DNA of 64,000 nucleotides from Streptomyces sp. DG2A-72 (lineage in GTDB: Bacteria > Actinomycetota > Actinomycetes > Streptomycetales > Streptomycetaceae): assembly GCF_030499575.1 (NCBI RefSeq), contig NZ_JASTLC010000001.1:6100001-6164000 (forward strand). Direction: 5' to 3'. The position numbers and the translations under genes were made by a program. A model generated the notes under the pieces. That model saw only the letters and a list, made by a program, of their open reading frames with translations. It searched no databases and was not told the DNA's origin. Shown here in pieces: positions 21,472 to 29,809 of this stretch; positions within the stretch are counted from its first letter, which is position 1, and every line of letters starts with the position of its first letter.

Positions 21472-21498
21472 TTGTCCACAGCCCGACGGTTGTCCACA
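21472..21498 (+). other. Pair of DnaA-box-like sequences
   Basis: TTGTCCACA occurs twice in direct orientation, at 21472-21480 and 21490-21498, with starts 18 bp apart. Both match the Streptomyces DnaA-box consensus exactly as I know it. They are in the gap before the SMI1/KNR4 gene and not near a replication origin gene. Confidence 0.55.
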
Positions 21499-21538
21499 GC
21501 CTCGCCCGACTGTCAGTGGCGGCTTGCATCATGAACCC

Positions 21539-22099
21539 ATGACCGAGATCGAGCAGTTGCTGACACGGGTGGCGGCCAAGGCACGCAACACTCACCCGTG
21601 GGGCTGGACTTCACTCCCCGAGCCCGTGGACACGGCCACCCTGTCCCGCGCCGAGGCCGCCCTGGGCTTCTCTCTGCCCCCGCTGCTCGCCGAGCTCTAC
21701 CTTCGGATAGGAGACGGCGGATTCGGCCCGGAGTACGGCCTGCTGCCCCTCCTCGACAACGCGCCCGCCGGCGAACCCGCCGCCGTCGAGCAGTACCTCG
21801 CCAACCGCGCCACCGGCCGCAAGGATCCCGACTGGCCGTGGCCCGAAGGCGTCCTGCCGATATCCCACTGGGGCTGCGCGATGTACGCGTGCGTGGACTG
21901 CCGCACCCCGGAAGCCACCGTCCTGCTCTTCGAGCCCAACGCCGACGACTGCGACCACGCCTGGTTCGTGGACGCCCCCAGCCTCACGGACTGGCTGCAC
22001 GCCTGGGTCGAGGGCACGGGTTGGTACGCCGAGATGAACGAAGAGCTGGAGCTGGCCCCTTGGGCCGACTTCCGCATACGCACGGCACCGATGCCGTAA
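21539..22099 (+). CDS. SMI1/KNR4 family protein
   Basis: Soluble protein of 186 residues with the SMI1/KNR4 (SUKH) fold signature: LPEPVDTATLSRAEAALGFS, LPPLLAELYLRIGDGGFGPE and YGLLPL near the N-terminus. Many SUKH proteins are immunity proteins for contact-dependent toxins; others are housekeeping. No toxin gene is next to it, so an immunity role is not supported here. The ATG at 21539 has no obvious ribosome site; a TTG at 21524 is an alternative. Convergent with the permease gene. Confidence 0.85.
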   Translation: MTEIEQLLTRVAAKARNTHPWGWTSLPEPVDTATLSRAEAALGFSLPPLLAELYLRIGDGGFGPEYGLLPLLDNAPAGEPAAVEQYLANRATGRKDPDWPWPEGVLPISHWGCAMYACVDCRTPEATVLLFEPNADDCDHAWFVDAPSLTDWLHAWVEGTGWYAEMNEELELAPWADFRIRTAPMP

Positions 22100-22161
22100 C
22101 CCGCCTCGCACGGCCACGGACGCACCGCGCACCTACTGCCGGGCCACCCAAGATCGCGCAC

Positions 22162-23406
22162 CTACCGCCCGGCCACCCACCGCCGCCGTACGCCGTACGC
22201 CGCCACACCCACCGCCAGCACGCCCGCACCCACGACCACCGAGGCCACCGGCAACGCGAACGCCAGCACCACACACCCGAGCAGCCCGACCGCCGGCACC
22301 ACCCGGGCCAAGGGAGCCGATCCGAGCGTCCAGGCCGACGCGTTGGCCACCGCGTAGTAGACCAGCACACCGAAGGAGGAGAACCCGATCGCGCCGCGTA
22401 CATCCACCGTGGCGGCCAGGATCGCGACCACCGCGCCCACGGCCAGCTCCGCCCGGTGCGGCACCTGGAAGCGCGGATGGACGGCCGCCAGCGCGCCGGG
22501 CAGATGCCGGTCCCGCGCCATCGCGAGCGTCGTACGCGAGACACCGAGGATCAGGGCGAGCAGCGAACCCAGCGCGGCCACGGCAGCACCCACCCGCACT
22601 ACCGGCACCAGCCCCGGAACCCCCGCCGCCCGCACCGCGTCGGTCAGCGGCGCGTCCGCGTCGCCCAGAGCGCCCGCCCCCAGCACGGAAAGGACAGCCA
22701 CCGCCACGCACGCGTACACCACCAGTGCGATCCCCAGAGCCAGCGGGATGGCACGCGGGATGGTGCGCGCGGGATCCCGTACCTCCTCACCGAGGGTCGC
22801 GATCCGCGCGTACCCGGCGAACGCGAAGAACAGCAGACCCGCTGCCTGAAGCACCCCGCCCAGGCCACCGGAGGCCCCGATGTCCAGCCGCCCGGCGTCG
22901 GAGTCCCCGGAGCCCAGGCACACGACCACCACGGAAGCGAGGACAGCCAGCACGACAGCCACGATCACCCGGGTCAGCCAGGCCGACTTCTGGACCCCGC
23001 CATAGTTCACCGCGGTCAGCGCCACCACGGCCGCGACCGCCACGGCGTGCGCCTGCTCCGGCCAGACGTACGCGCCCACGGTGAGCGCCATCGCCGCACA
23101 GGACGCCGTCTTGCCGACCACGAACGACCAGCCGGCGAGATATCCCCAGAACTCCCCGAGCCGCTCGCGCCCGTACACATACGTGCCGCCCGAGGCCGGA
23201 TACAGCGCGGCCAGCCGCGCCGACGACATGGCGTTGCAGTAGGCGACCACGGCGGCGACGGCCAGCCCGAGCAACAGGCCGGACCCGGCGGCGTGGGCGG
23301 CGGGCGCCAGGGCGGCGAAGATCCCGGCTCCGACCATCGAGCCCAGGCCGATGAGCACGGCGTCCCCCACACCCAAGGTGCGCCGTAGTTCAGAGCTGGA
23401 AGTCAT
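22162..23406 (-). CDS. APC-family amino acid permease
   Basis: Cytoplasmic-membrane transporter, 414 residues, about 12 hydrophobic segments. The first helix has the APC motif GDAVLIGLGSMVGAGIF. Other signatures are ASGGTYVYGRERLGEFWGYL and FFAFAGYARIATLGEEVRDP followed by RTIPRAI. The ATG at 23406 directly precedes the conserved N-terminus. Substrate unknown: likely an amino acid or polyamine. A perfect palindrome ACTGATCAGT lies 15 bases upstream of the start. It is a single gene flanked by convergent and divergent neighbours. Confidence 0.92.
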   Translation of the reverse strand: MTSSSELRRTLGVGDAVLIGLGSMVGAGIFAALAPAAHAAGSGLLLGLAVAAVVAYCNAMSSARLAALYPASGGTYVYGRERLGEFWGYLAGWSFVVGKTASCAAMALTVGAYVWPEQAHAVAVAAVVALTAVNYGGVQKSAWLTRVIVAVVLAVLASVVVVCLGSGDSDAGRLDIGASGGLGGVLQAAGLLFFAFAGYARIATLGEEVRDPARTIPRAIPLALGIALVVYACVAVAVLSVLGAGALGDADAPLTDAVRAAGVPGLVPVVRVGAAVAALGSLLALILGVSRTTLAMARDRHLPGALAAVHPRFQVPHRAELAVGAVVAILAATVDVRGAIGFSSFGVLVYYAVANASAWTLGSAPLARVVPAVGLLGCVVLAFALPVASVVVGAGVLAVGVAAYGVRRRWVAGR

Positions 23407-23570
23407 CACGCACCGCACCCTACTGATCAGTGCAACCGCCGGGTGCACCGGTGACGTCCTCTCCATCAACAAGGCGCGAACACGCGAGCGACCAGTACAA
23501 CCGGCCCGACGGGACCCAAATCACAGCGCGGGGACAGTGCGGGCACAGCACGAAGGGGCAGGTTCACGGC

Positions 23571-23837
23571 ATGACCATTGTTGGCTGGATCATCCTGGGA
23601 CTGTTGGCCGGAGCCATCGCCAAGTTCCTGCTGCCGGGCCGTGACCCGGGCGGCTTCATCGGTACGACCGTGATCGGTATCGCGGGTGCGTTCATCGGCG
23701 GCTGGATATCGGCCCGTTGGCTGGACCACCCGATCACCAAGGACTTCTACGACACCACGACCTGGGCCGCGGCGATCGGCGGCTCACTGGTCCTGCTGGT
23801 CGCCTACCGCCTCCTGTTCGGCAACTCGCGCGACTGA
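23571..23837 (+). CDS. GlsB/YeaQ/YmgE family small membrane protein
   Basis: Eighty-eight residues, three hydrophobic helices. The start MTIVGWIILGLLAGAIAKFL and PGRDPGGFIGTTVIGIAGAF are typical of the 'transglycosylase-associated' YeaQ family, stress-linked membrane proteins of unknown activity. The ATG at 23571 begins the conserved domain; an earlier in-frame ATG would add a charged extension with no support. Ends in a strong terminator shared with yajQ. Confidence 0.9.
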   Translation: MTIVGWIILGLLAGAIAKFLLPGRDPGGFIGTTVIGIAGAFIGGWISARWLDHPITKDFYDTTTWAAAIGGSLVLLVAYRLLFGNSRD

Positions 23838-23867
23838 GCGCATCCCCCGACCGCAGCCAGCAGGCGA

Positions 23868-23899
23868 GAAGGGTGGGCACCTCGCGGTGCCCACCCTTC
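23868..23899. terminator. Bidirectional hairpin terminator
   Basis: A 14-bp perfect stem (23868-23881 with 23886-23899) with the 4-base loop TCGC lies between convergent genes. Very stable; serves both the YeaQ-like gene and yajQ. Confidence 0.9.
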
Positions 23900-23923
23900 C
23901 TCGTACGGTGTCGCAGGCGCGAC

Positions 23924-24412
23924 TTAGCGGTAGTTCACGAACTGCAGCGCGAAGTCGAAGTCCTTGCCCTTCAGCAGAGCGATGACGACCTGCAGGTCAT
24001 CACGGCTCTTCGAGCTGACCCGCAGCTCCTCGCCCTGCACCTGGGCCTTCACGCCCTTCGGACCCTCGTCGCGAATGATCTTCGCCACCTTCTTCGCGTT
24101 CTCCTGGGAGATGCCCTCCTCGATCGACGCGAAGATCTTGTACTCCTTGCCGGACAGCTGGGGCTCGCCCGCGTCCAGGGCCTTCAGCGAGATCCCGCGC
24201 TTGATCAGCTTGGACTGGAAGACGTCGAGGACAGCCTTCACCCGGTCCTCGGAGTTCGCCTCCATCAGGATCTTGTCACCGGACCACGAGATCGAGGCAC
24301 CCACGCCCTTGAAGTCGTAGCGCTGCGAGATCTCCTTGGCGGCCTGGTTGAGGGCGTTGTCGACCTCCTGCCGCTCGACCTTCGAGACGATGTCGAAACT
24401 GGAGTCGGCCAT
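23924..24412 (-). CDS. yajQ: YajQ family cyclic-di-GMP/nucleotide-binding protein
   Basis: Cytoplasmic protein of 162 residues. It starts [20 protein letters not shown] and contains [16 protein letters not shown] and [18 protein letters not shown], the plain YajQ signature. Members in other bacteria bind cyclic di-GMP or nucleic acids and influence gene expression; the role in Streptomyces is unknown. The ATG at 24412 has GGAG shortly upstream. It is next to the tRNA-Tyr integration site, as I remember for Streptomyces coelicolor. Confidence 0.95.
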   Translation of the reverse strand: MADSSFDIVSKVERQEVDNALNQAAKEISQRYDFKGVGASISWSGDKILMEANSEDRVKAVLDVFQSKLIKRGISLKALDAGEPQLSGKEYKIFASIEEGISQENAKKVAKIIRDEGPKGVKAQVQGEELRVSSKSRDDLQVVIALLKGKDFDFALQFVNYR

Positions 24413-24632
24413 GTCCTGTGGCTCCTTGTATCGGGGTGCGTATCGGGTGCGTATCGGCGTACGTGGGGGCCGCCGAGCCCGGCGTCGTCCCGGGCCGCAT
24501 CCGCATAAGCCTAGCCACCCACCGTCCCCGAGCGCCGATCAATCGGGTGGCGAAGCACCCCTGTCCATCGGGTATTGTTTACGTCGTTGCCAGCGAGCAC
24601 CGCGGAAAAGCGGTTCGAACGGCAGCAACCCC

Positions 24633-24717
24633 GGCGGTGTGCCCGAGCGGCCAAAGGGAGCAGACTGTAAATCTGCCGGCTCAGCCTTCCCAGGTTCGAA
24701 TCCTGGCGCCGCCACCA
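24633..24717 (+). tRNA. tRNA-Tyr (GTA)
   Basis: An 85-base tRNA with encoded CCA. The acceptor GGCGGTG pairs with CGCCGCC, the anticodon GTA lies in the loop of AGACTGTAAATCT, a long class II variable arm follows, and the T arm is CCAGGTTCGAATCCTGG. A hairpin begins 3 bases after the CCA. The 3' end is repeated at 27326-27356. Confidence 0.97.
24693..24715 (+). other. att-like core within tRNA-Tyr (left copy)
   Basis: Twenty-three bases from the T arm to the CCA start are identical to 27334-27356. The match extends left through GCCTTCCC with one base of gap. Such a tRNA-3'-end repeat is the mark of integration by a tyrosine recombinase. The direction is tRNA gene intact on the left and a truncated copy on the right. 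Confidence 0.75.
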
Positions 24718-24719
24718 GA

Positions 24720-24767
24720 CCGATAGGGTCTGTGACCAGCAGCAATGCTGGTCACAGACCCTATCGG
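24720..24767. terminator. 22-bp perfect inverted repeat after tRNA-Tyr
   Basis: Arms 24720-24741 and 24746-24767 are perfectly complementary around a GCAA tetraloop. It starts two bases after the tRNA. It most simply ends tRNA transcription, but it lacks a T-run and could also belong to the integrated element. Confidence 0.7.
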
Positions 24768-24821
24768 CGTTCCTGGTGCTGCGGCTCGACACTGTGGACT
24801 GTGCCGAGCGGGTGCCGAGCG

Positions 24822-24986
24822 GCTGGCCTTGACGAGGCCGAGGCCCGGCTGCTGTTCCTGGGCGCCACTTGCCCGGAACTCCAGCCGGATCCCGACCGCT
24901 TCCTGGTCCCTACCGACCCCGCGGGCCACTTCTTCTGTCTGGTCCGGTTCTGTCTGGTCCGGCCGACGCTGCGGACGACCGACTGA
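24822..24986 (+). pseudogene. Truncated glyoxalase/VOC-domain gene, 3' remnant
   Basis: An open frame ends at 24986 with LDEAEARLLFLGATCPELQ, then PDPDRFLVPTDPAGHFFCLV, a good match to the C-terminal quarter of VOC/glyoxalase-like proteins. No N-terminal part or start is present; upstream lies the tRNA hairpin. Near the end a 15-bp tandem duplication (24933-24947, 24948-24962) repeats FCLVR. I read it as the remnant of a gene cut when the islet formed. Confidence 0.55.
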
Positions 24987-24992
24987 GTGGTG

Positions 24993-27134
24993 TCAGCGGC
25001 ACAGGCAGGGCTCGGTCTCGTGGCCCAGGCCGATGATGTCGTCGTCACGCAGAGCGCCCGCGAACGCCTGGACCTCGTCGACGTCGCCCTTCAAGTACTC
25101 GCCCCAGCCGTCGGCTGTGCGGGCACGCCCCACTTGGAGCGGGCCGGTGCTCGTCCAGCCGTTGCGGAGCTGGGCGGTGGCCCCGGCGTTCGTGTGGCCG
25201 TCGGCGTAGAGCTTGACCGTGTCGGTCGCGTCGTCATAGACGATGGCCAGCCGCGTGCCCTGGCCGCTGCTGCCGCTCGGCATCGTGACCTGCGAGACGA
25301 CCGTCTCCGGCGCGCCCGCCTCGTCCCGCTCCGGCATGATCAGCTGCCAGGCGTACGTCGACGGGTCGTAGCGGAGCTTGAACGCCTCGGTGTGCTCACC
25401 GGCCTGCGAGAGCACTGTCATCGGCCGGGTGGCGTCGGCGTCCTGAATACTGGCGACGACTCCTAGCGTGAAGCTGTCACCGGTGTCCACCGCGGGGGCG
25501 TCGAGGACCGCGTGGCCGTTCTCGCCGTCCAGTACCAGGCTCCCCTCGCCGACCAGCGGGTACGGCTTCCAAGGGCAGTCGGGGTCGATGTCGGGGAGGC
25601 AGGAGTTGTCCGGACCTCGGTTGATCGACGCGCCCGTCCCGAGCCGCAGCGGCGAACCGCCGTTCTTCTCGGGCGTGATGCCGTCGGCGGCCGTGCTGAA
25701 CGACCAGTGGCCGAGCAGCTTCGGCTTGCGGTGCGCGAGCTCGGTCACTTCCTGCGGGACGACGAGACGGTCGTACGCGCGGACGTCGCCGATATCGCCG
25801 TGCCAGCGCTGCCGGTAGCCGTTCTTGCCGCGGATCCGGCCGATCTGGAACGCGCCGTCCGCCGTGACCGGCGCAGCCTTGACCTTGGTGCCGACCTCGT
25901 GGCCGTTGACGAAGAGCTGGGCGTGCCCGGTCTCGGTGTCGTAGACGCCGAGCACATAGGCCCACTCACCGGCTTCCGGAGTGCCGCCGGTCACCTTGGC
26001 GCCGCCGAGAGTGAAGGTCCAGTCTGCGGTCGCGTTCTCGGGGGCCTCCAGACCGAGGGCGTAGGCCGTGCCGGACGCGGTGTCCTGGCTCAGTACGGTC
26101 ATTGCACGGCCAGTCTCCGCCGGGCGCACCCAGGCGCCCACGGCAAAGGTCTTGCCGCTGTCGACGGCCGGAGCGTCCGTGGTGAGGAAGCCGTGCCCGC
26201 TGCCGTCGAGGGTGGCCGTGGAGGTGAGCGGGGTGCCTGAGGGCACGGAGCCGCCGAAGACCACGCCGCGTCCCGCCCGGGCTGCCTGGCCCGTCTCGGC
26301 GGCTGCCGTGGTGGAGCCGGCCACGTCGGCCAGCTTCCAGCGCGAGACCGGCGCGCTCGCCGCCTTCGGAAAGAACGTGTAATCGGTGCGCCCGCTCATC
26401 CGGCCGGAGCGGTCGCGAGCCTGGACGCTGAGCCTCTGCGGGGCGTTGCTCAGCGGGACGAAGCGGATCGTGGCCGGTCCGCCGGTCTCGGACGGGCGGA
26501 CGGTGCCGTGCGGGCCGCCGATGAAGCTGTACTGGTACTCGACGACGTCCGGTGAGGGGGAGTCCATGGTGAAGCTGCCGTAGACGCCGACGCCGCCGAC
26601 CCACCACGTCTCCGCGGGGTACTCCGGCGAGCTCACAACTGGCGCTGCCGGGCTTTGGTCGTCGTAGACGAACCGACATGCGGCGCTGGATGTCTCGGAA
26701 CTCCAGGCGGAGTTCACCGTGCCGTCGTTGGCGCGGACGTGCCAGGAGATGACCGTGTCGGCCGGAATGTCGGACGGGACGTTGATGCGGTGGATCCGGT
26801 CCGGGTAGGCAGGGCTGGTGGTGAAGGAGCGGCGGTGCTCGGCGCCGTTCGCGTCCGACCACCAGATCTCGAACTCGGCAGTGAGCTGTTCCGGGTATCC
26901 GACGCGGTCGTCCTCGACCGGATCGGTCAGCCGGGCTGTGAGGACCGGAGGATTTCCGACGTAGTCCGGCGTGTCACCTGTCGCGCAGTCCTTGAACCCG
27001 GTCTGCGGGTCCTGGACGACGGGCGGCAGGTTCTCCTTCTCCGCCGCGTACACGGTGCCCGGTGCGGCCGCCCCCAAGACCGCCGCGAGGCAACTGCCCA
27101 ACAGCAGTCTTCGCTTCCTGAATCTCCCTGACAT
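24993..27134 (-). CDS. Secreted protein with two LamG (concanavalin-like) domains
   Basis: 713 residues. Signal peptide: basic MSGRFRKRR, hydrophobic core to about 22, likely cut after VYA at residue 30. Residues 35-270 form an Ig/fibronectin-like beta region beginning LPPVVQDPQTGFKDC. Then two LamG domains: about 290-450 (GFLTTDAPAVDSGKTFAVGA) and about 500-700 (HAVLDAPAVDTGDSFTLGVV), each ending in an IGRIRG/VGRART strand. Probably binds carbohydrate outside the cell; no catalytic domain is seen. ATG with GGGAGGGG upstream. It is the only intact gene inside the tRNA-Tyr islet, so recent acquisition is likely, though base composition does not look different by eye. Confidence 0.88.
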   Translation of the reverse strand: MSGRFRKRRLLLGSCLAAVLGAAAPGTVYAAEKENLPPVVQDPQTGFKDCATGDTPDYVGNPPVLTARLTDPVEDDRVGYPEQLTAEFEIWWSDANGAEHRRSFTTSPAYPDRIHRINVPSDIPADTVISWHVRANDGTVNSAWSSETSSAACRFVYDDQSPAAPVVSSPEYPAETWWVGGVGVYGSFTMDSPSPDVVEYQYSFIGGPHGTVRPSETGGPATIRFVPLSNAPQRLSVQARDRSGRMSGRTDYTFFPKAASAPVSRWKLADVAGSTTAAAETGQAARAGRGVVFGGSVPSGTPLTSTATLDGSGHGFLTTDAPAVDSGKTFAVGAWVRPAETGRAMTVLSQDTASGTAYALGLEAPENATADWTFTLGGAKVTGGTPEAGEWAYVLGVYDTETGHAQLFVNGHEVGTKVKAAPVTADGAFQIGRIRGKNGYRQRWHGDIGDVRAYDRLVVPQEVTELAHRKPKLLGHWSFSTAADGITPEKNGGSPLRLGTGASINRGPDNSCLPDIDPDCPWKPYPLVGEGSLVLDGENGHAVLDAPAVDTGDSFTLGVVASIQDADATRPMTVLSQAGEHTEAFKLRYDPSTYAWQLIMPERDEAGAPETVVSQVTMPSGSSGQGTRLAIVYDDATDTVKLYADGHTNAGATAQLRNGWTSTGPLQVGRARTADGWGEYLKGDVDEVQAFAGALRDDDIIGLGHETEPCLCR

Positions 27135-27333
27135 GGATGAGTACCCCTCCCCTGAATGAACGCTCGGTCGTCGGACAGCCGAGCGGCAGGAGGCTAACAG
27201 CGGCTACCGACATTGCCGATCCGGTTTTCTGGCGGTCTGTCAGATCAGGGGCATGCAGCGGAAACCGGCGCCGAAGCATGCCGACTTCTGCCGGGAACCA
27301 CCGGCGCGTGAACCGTGCTTGCTTCGCCTTCCC

Positions 27334-27356
27334 GGTTCGAATCCTGGCGCCGCCAC
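27334..27356 (+). other. att-like core (right copy): partial tRNA-Tyr 3' end
   Basis: Exact 23-base copy of the tRNA-Tyr T arm and acceptor strand, beginning GGTTCGAATCCTGGCGCC. The sequence before 27326 does not continue as a tRNA. Together with 24693-24715 it bounds about 2.66 kb. Confidence 0.75.
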
Positions 27357-27392
27357 ACGTGAGGAGACCCTCTCCCGGGGCACACTGGCCCC

Positions 27393-27605
27393 ATGTCCAC
27401 TGCTCGCAGACGCTGTCCCGAATGCCGGCGTGAGATCGCCGTCGTTGCGGGGAGGTTCGCGCGGCACGATCCGCCGGGGGCGCGGGAGAGTGGGGAGCTG
27501 GTGTCCTGCTCCGGCTCACGCAGATTCGCGGAACTCGGGGCGGCCCAGCCGTCGTTGGACGGGTACGTCGTCCCCGAGTTTCCCGGGCAGCTGCCGCTCT
27601 TCTGA
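27393..27605 (+). CDS. Small zinc-ribbon-like conserved protein
   Basis: Seventy residues. MSTARRRCPECRREIAVVAG carries one CxxC; a single Cys (LVSC) lies further on, and there is a conserved-looking tail VPEFPGQLPLF. I know similar short Streptomyces proteins but not a function. It follows the right att-like copy by 36 bases and has no clear ribosome-binding site, so translation from the transcript's 5' end is possible. Codon use is typical of the chromosome. Could bind metal with a partner; unproven. Confidence 0.6.
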   Translation: MSTARRRCPECRREIAVVAGRFARHDPPGARESGELVSCSGSRRFAELGAAQPSLDGYVVPEFPGQLPLF

Positions 27606-27641
27606 GGGGCGCGGGTCCGCTCCGACCCCGCAGTCGCCCCC

Positions 27642-28298
27642 TCAGTTGCCCGCCACCGACTTCACCGCGACCGCCACCGGCGCCGACCCGCTGACCAACT
27701 CCAGGGTCAGGCCTGCCGTCGCCGGGGTGTCCACGAGTTCCGCCAGTACGGCGGCCACATCGTCGCGCGGGATCGCGCCGCGGCCCGTGTGGGCCTCCAG
27801 GCGTACGAGACCGGTACCGGCGTCGTTCGTGAGCATGCCGGGGCGCAGGATCGTCCAGTCGAGGGCGTCGAGGCTCTGGACGTGCGCGTCGGCCTCGCCC
27901 TTCGCGCGCAGATACACGTCGAAGACCTCGCTCCCTTCATGTGCCGGGTTCGCGCCCATCGACGACACGACCACATGGCGCCGTACGCCCGCCCGGACCG
28001 CCGCGTCCGCGAACAGGATCGCCGCGTCCCGGTCCACCGTGTCCTTGCGGGCCGCACCGCTGCCCGGGCCCGCGCCGGCCGCGAAGACCGCCGCGTCCGC
28101 GCCCTGCAGATGTGCCGCGGCCTCCTCGACCGAGGCCGACTCCAGATCCAGCAGGATCGGTTCGGCGCCGGCCTCCCTCAGATCGTCGCCCTGTTCGGCA
28201 TGGCGGATGATCCCCGCCACCTCGTCTCCGCGCGCGGCGAGCAGCCGCTCAAGCCGCAGCGCGATCTGACCATGACCCCCAGCGATGACAATGCGCAT
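27642..28298 (-). CDS. NAD(P)H-binding SDR-like protein (YwnB type)
   Basis: Predicted oxidoreductase or sugar-nucleotide-like epimerase of 218 residues. The nucleotide loop is MRIVIAGGHGQIALRLERLL and the central part has VVVSSMGANP and DWTILRPGMLTNDAG, as in YwnB/HSCARG-type atypical SDRs. The ATG at 28298 begins the Rossmann fold directly; longer frames upstream are Arg-rich shadows. Substrate unknown. Convergent with the small zinc-ribbon gene. Confidence 0.9.
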   Translation of the reverse strand: MRIVIAGGHGQIALRLERLLAARGDEVAGIIRHAEQGDDLREAGAEPILLDLESASVEEAAAHLQGADAAVFAAGAGPGSGAARKDTVDRDAAILFADAAVRAGVRRHVVVSSMGANPAHEGSEVFDVYLRAKGEADAHVQSLDALDWTILRPGMLTNDAGTGLVRLEAHTGRGAIPRDDVAAVLAELVDTPATAGLTLELVSGSAPVAVAVKSVAGN

Positions 28299-28522
28299 GC
28301 TTCCGACCGTACGCCCGGACGGTCGCCCCCGCCGCACGACTTCAGCCACGCCCCACGGCGCGCACTCCCAGGATCGTGCGCCGGGCGCCCACCAATGCCC
28401 CGCGCTCCGCATCCCACAGCGCTCGCAACACGGTCACGCGCTCCACAACAGGGCGCACGCAACACCCGCGCACGCCTCGATCCCGACCCGGCCCGCGCGC
28501 CCCACCCCCACCACCCCAACCC

Positions 28523-29809
28523 TCACGACAACTCTCCGCGCCCCTGCCGAGGCAACCCCAGCTCCACCGCCACCGTCGAGTTGCAGTACTCCCGTACCGC
28601 GCTCGTCCGTGCCACCACGCGCCCCCGGTGCACCACGATCCGGCTGTACGCCAGCGACAGCGCCGCCGCCAGCCCGTCGCCCCGCACCGCGAGCAGCTCG
28701 GCCGGGAATCCCGCCTCCACACGGACCTCGGGCAGGCCGAGCACCTCACGAGCGGTCGTGCTCACCGCGTCGTAGGCGTCCTCAGGCCGCAGCCCGTAGC
28801 GAGAGGCGAGCAGATACGCGGCCTCCAGCGGGTTGCCGCGGCCGACCGGGTTGGAGACGTCACGGAGCGAGCCGCTGCCCGCGGCCACCCGTACGCCGGC
28901 CGAGCGCAGCAGCCGTACCGGAGCGGTGCCCCGGCGGTCCACGCCCCCGCAGCCGCCCTGGGGCAGGCACGCCACCGTCACTCCGGCCGCGGCGAGCTGG
29001 TCGGCGGTACGGGAGGCCACCTCGGAGGGCAGCCTGCCGAGGCCCCCGCACGGGCCGAGCGTGACCCCGGGGCGCAGCCCGCCGGCCATGGTCGCGAGGC
29101 GGGCCAGACGGGCCGGGTCGGTGGCGTCCGTGTGCAGGTCGACGGGGCAGCCGTGCTCGGAGGCGACCTCCAGGACGGCCTCGACGTAGCCCGTCGGATC
29201 GGGGTCCAGATCCGGGCAGCCGCCCACCACGGAGGCGCCCATCTTCGCCGCGTCCCGCAGTATCGCGAGCCCGTCCGCCCCCGCACGGCCGGTCAGCACA
29301 CGGGGCATGGCCACCGTCATCAACTCGGTGAGCCCGCGCAGCGAACGGCGGGCCTGCAGCACGGCGCCCAGCGCGCCCAGCCCCTGCACGTCACCCACGC
29401 GCACGTGCGCGCGCAGCGCGGTCGCCCCGTGCCCGAGCTGCAGCAGCGCGGCCTCGGTCGCCCGGCGCTGGACGTCCTGGGGGTCGTACGAGACCGGACC
29501 GCCCTCGTCCGCCGACAGCGCGGTGTCGGCGTGGGCGTGCGGCTCGGCCGGGGCAGGCAGCAGCAGATAGCCGCCGAGGTCCACACGCGCGCCCGGGCCG
29601 GGCGAACCCTCCGCCGTCAGGCTCCCGGCGGTACCGACCGCCTCGATTCGCTCGCCGCCCAGCCGTACGTCCACGGTCCGGCCGTCGGTGAGGCGCGCCC
29701 CGCACAGCAGCAGGGAGGCCGATTCGGTCTGCCCGGATGAGCCCGCTGAATCCGACGAGCCCGAAGCGGACGACGACGAAGGGGGCGGCTGCGGCTGGCT
29801 GTCGGGCAT
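28523..29809 (-). CDS. Amidohydrolase-family protein (cytosine deaminase-like)
   Basis: 428 residues. A Ser/Pro-rich N-terminus (about 30) precedes the amidohydrolase start LLLCGARLTDGRTVDVRLGG. The metal-site strand reads LLLPAPAEPHAHADTALS, the HxH of the superfamily, and VDLHTDATD gives a further ligand candidate. Near the C-terminus, ILVVHRG-type strands (RIVVHRGRVVARTS) rebuild the composite beta sandwich. Order and motifs resemble cytosine/N-isopropylammelide deaminases. The usual final catalytic Asp region is less clear (AAGSGSLRDVSNPVGRGNP, with GSGSLRD where many have GxDNxxD), so activity is not assured. Confidence 0.85.
   Translation of the reverse strand: MPDSQPQPPPSSSSASGSSDSAGSSGQTESASLLLCGARLTDGRTVDVRLGGERIEAVGTAGSLTAEGSPGPGARVDLGGYLLLPAPAEPHAHADTALSADEGGPVSYDPQDVQRRATEAALLQLGHGATALRAHVRVGDVQGLGALGAVLQARRSLRGLTELMTVAMPRVLTGRAGADGLAILRDAAKMGASVVGGCPDLDPDPTGYVEAVLEVASEHGCPVDLHTDATDPARLARLATMAGGLRPGVTLGPCGGLGRLPSEVASRTADQLAAAGVTVACLPQGGCGGVDRRGTAPVRLLRSAGVRVAAGSGSLRDVSNPVGRGNPLEAAYLLASRYGLRPEDAYDAVSTTAREVLGLPEVRVEAGFPAELLAVRGDGLAAALSLAYSRIVVHRGRVVARTSAVREYCNSTVAVELGLPRQGRGELS

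Noticed and set aside
21539..22099. SMI1/KNR4 gene as toxin immunity in a polymorphic toxin locus
   Set aside because: No toxin, Rhs or secretion gene is adjacent.
27326..27356. A second tRNA gene
   Set aside because: Only the T arm and acceptor 3' strand match; no D arm, anticodon arm or 5' acceptor lies upstream.
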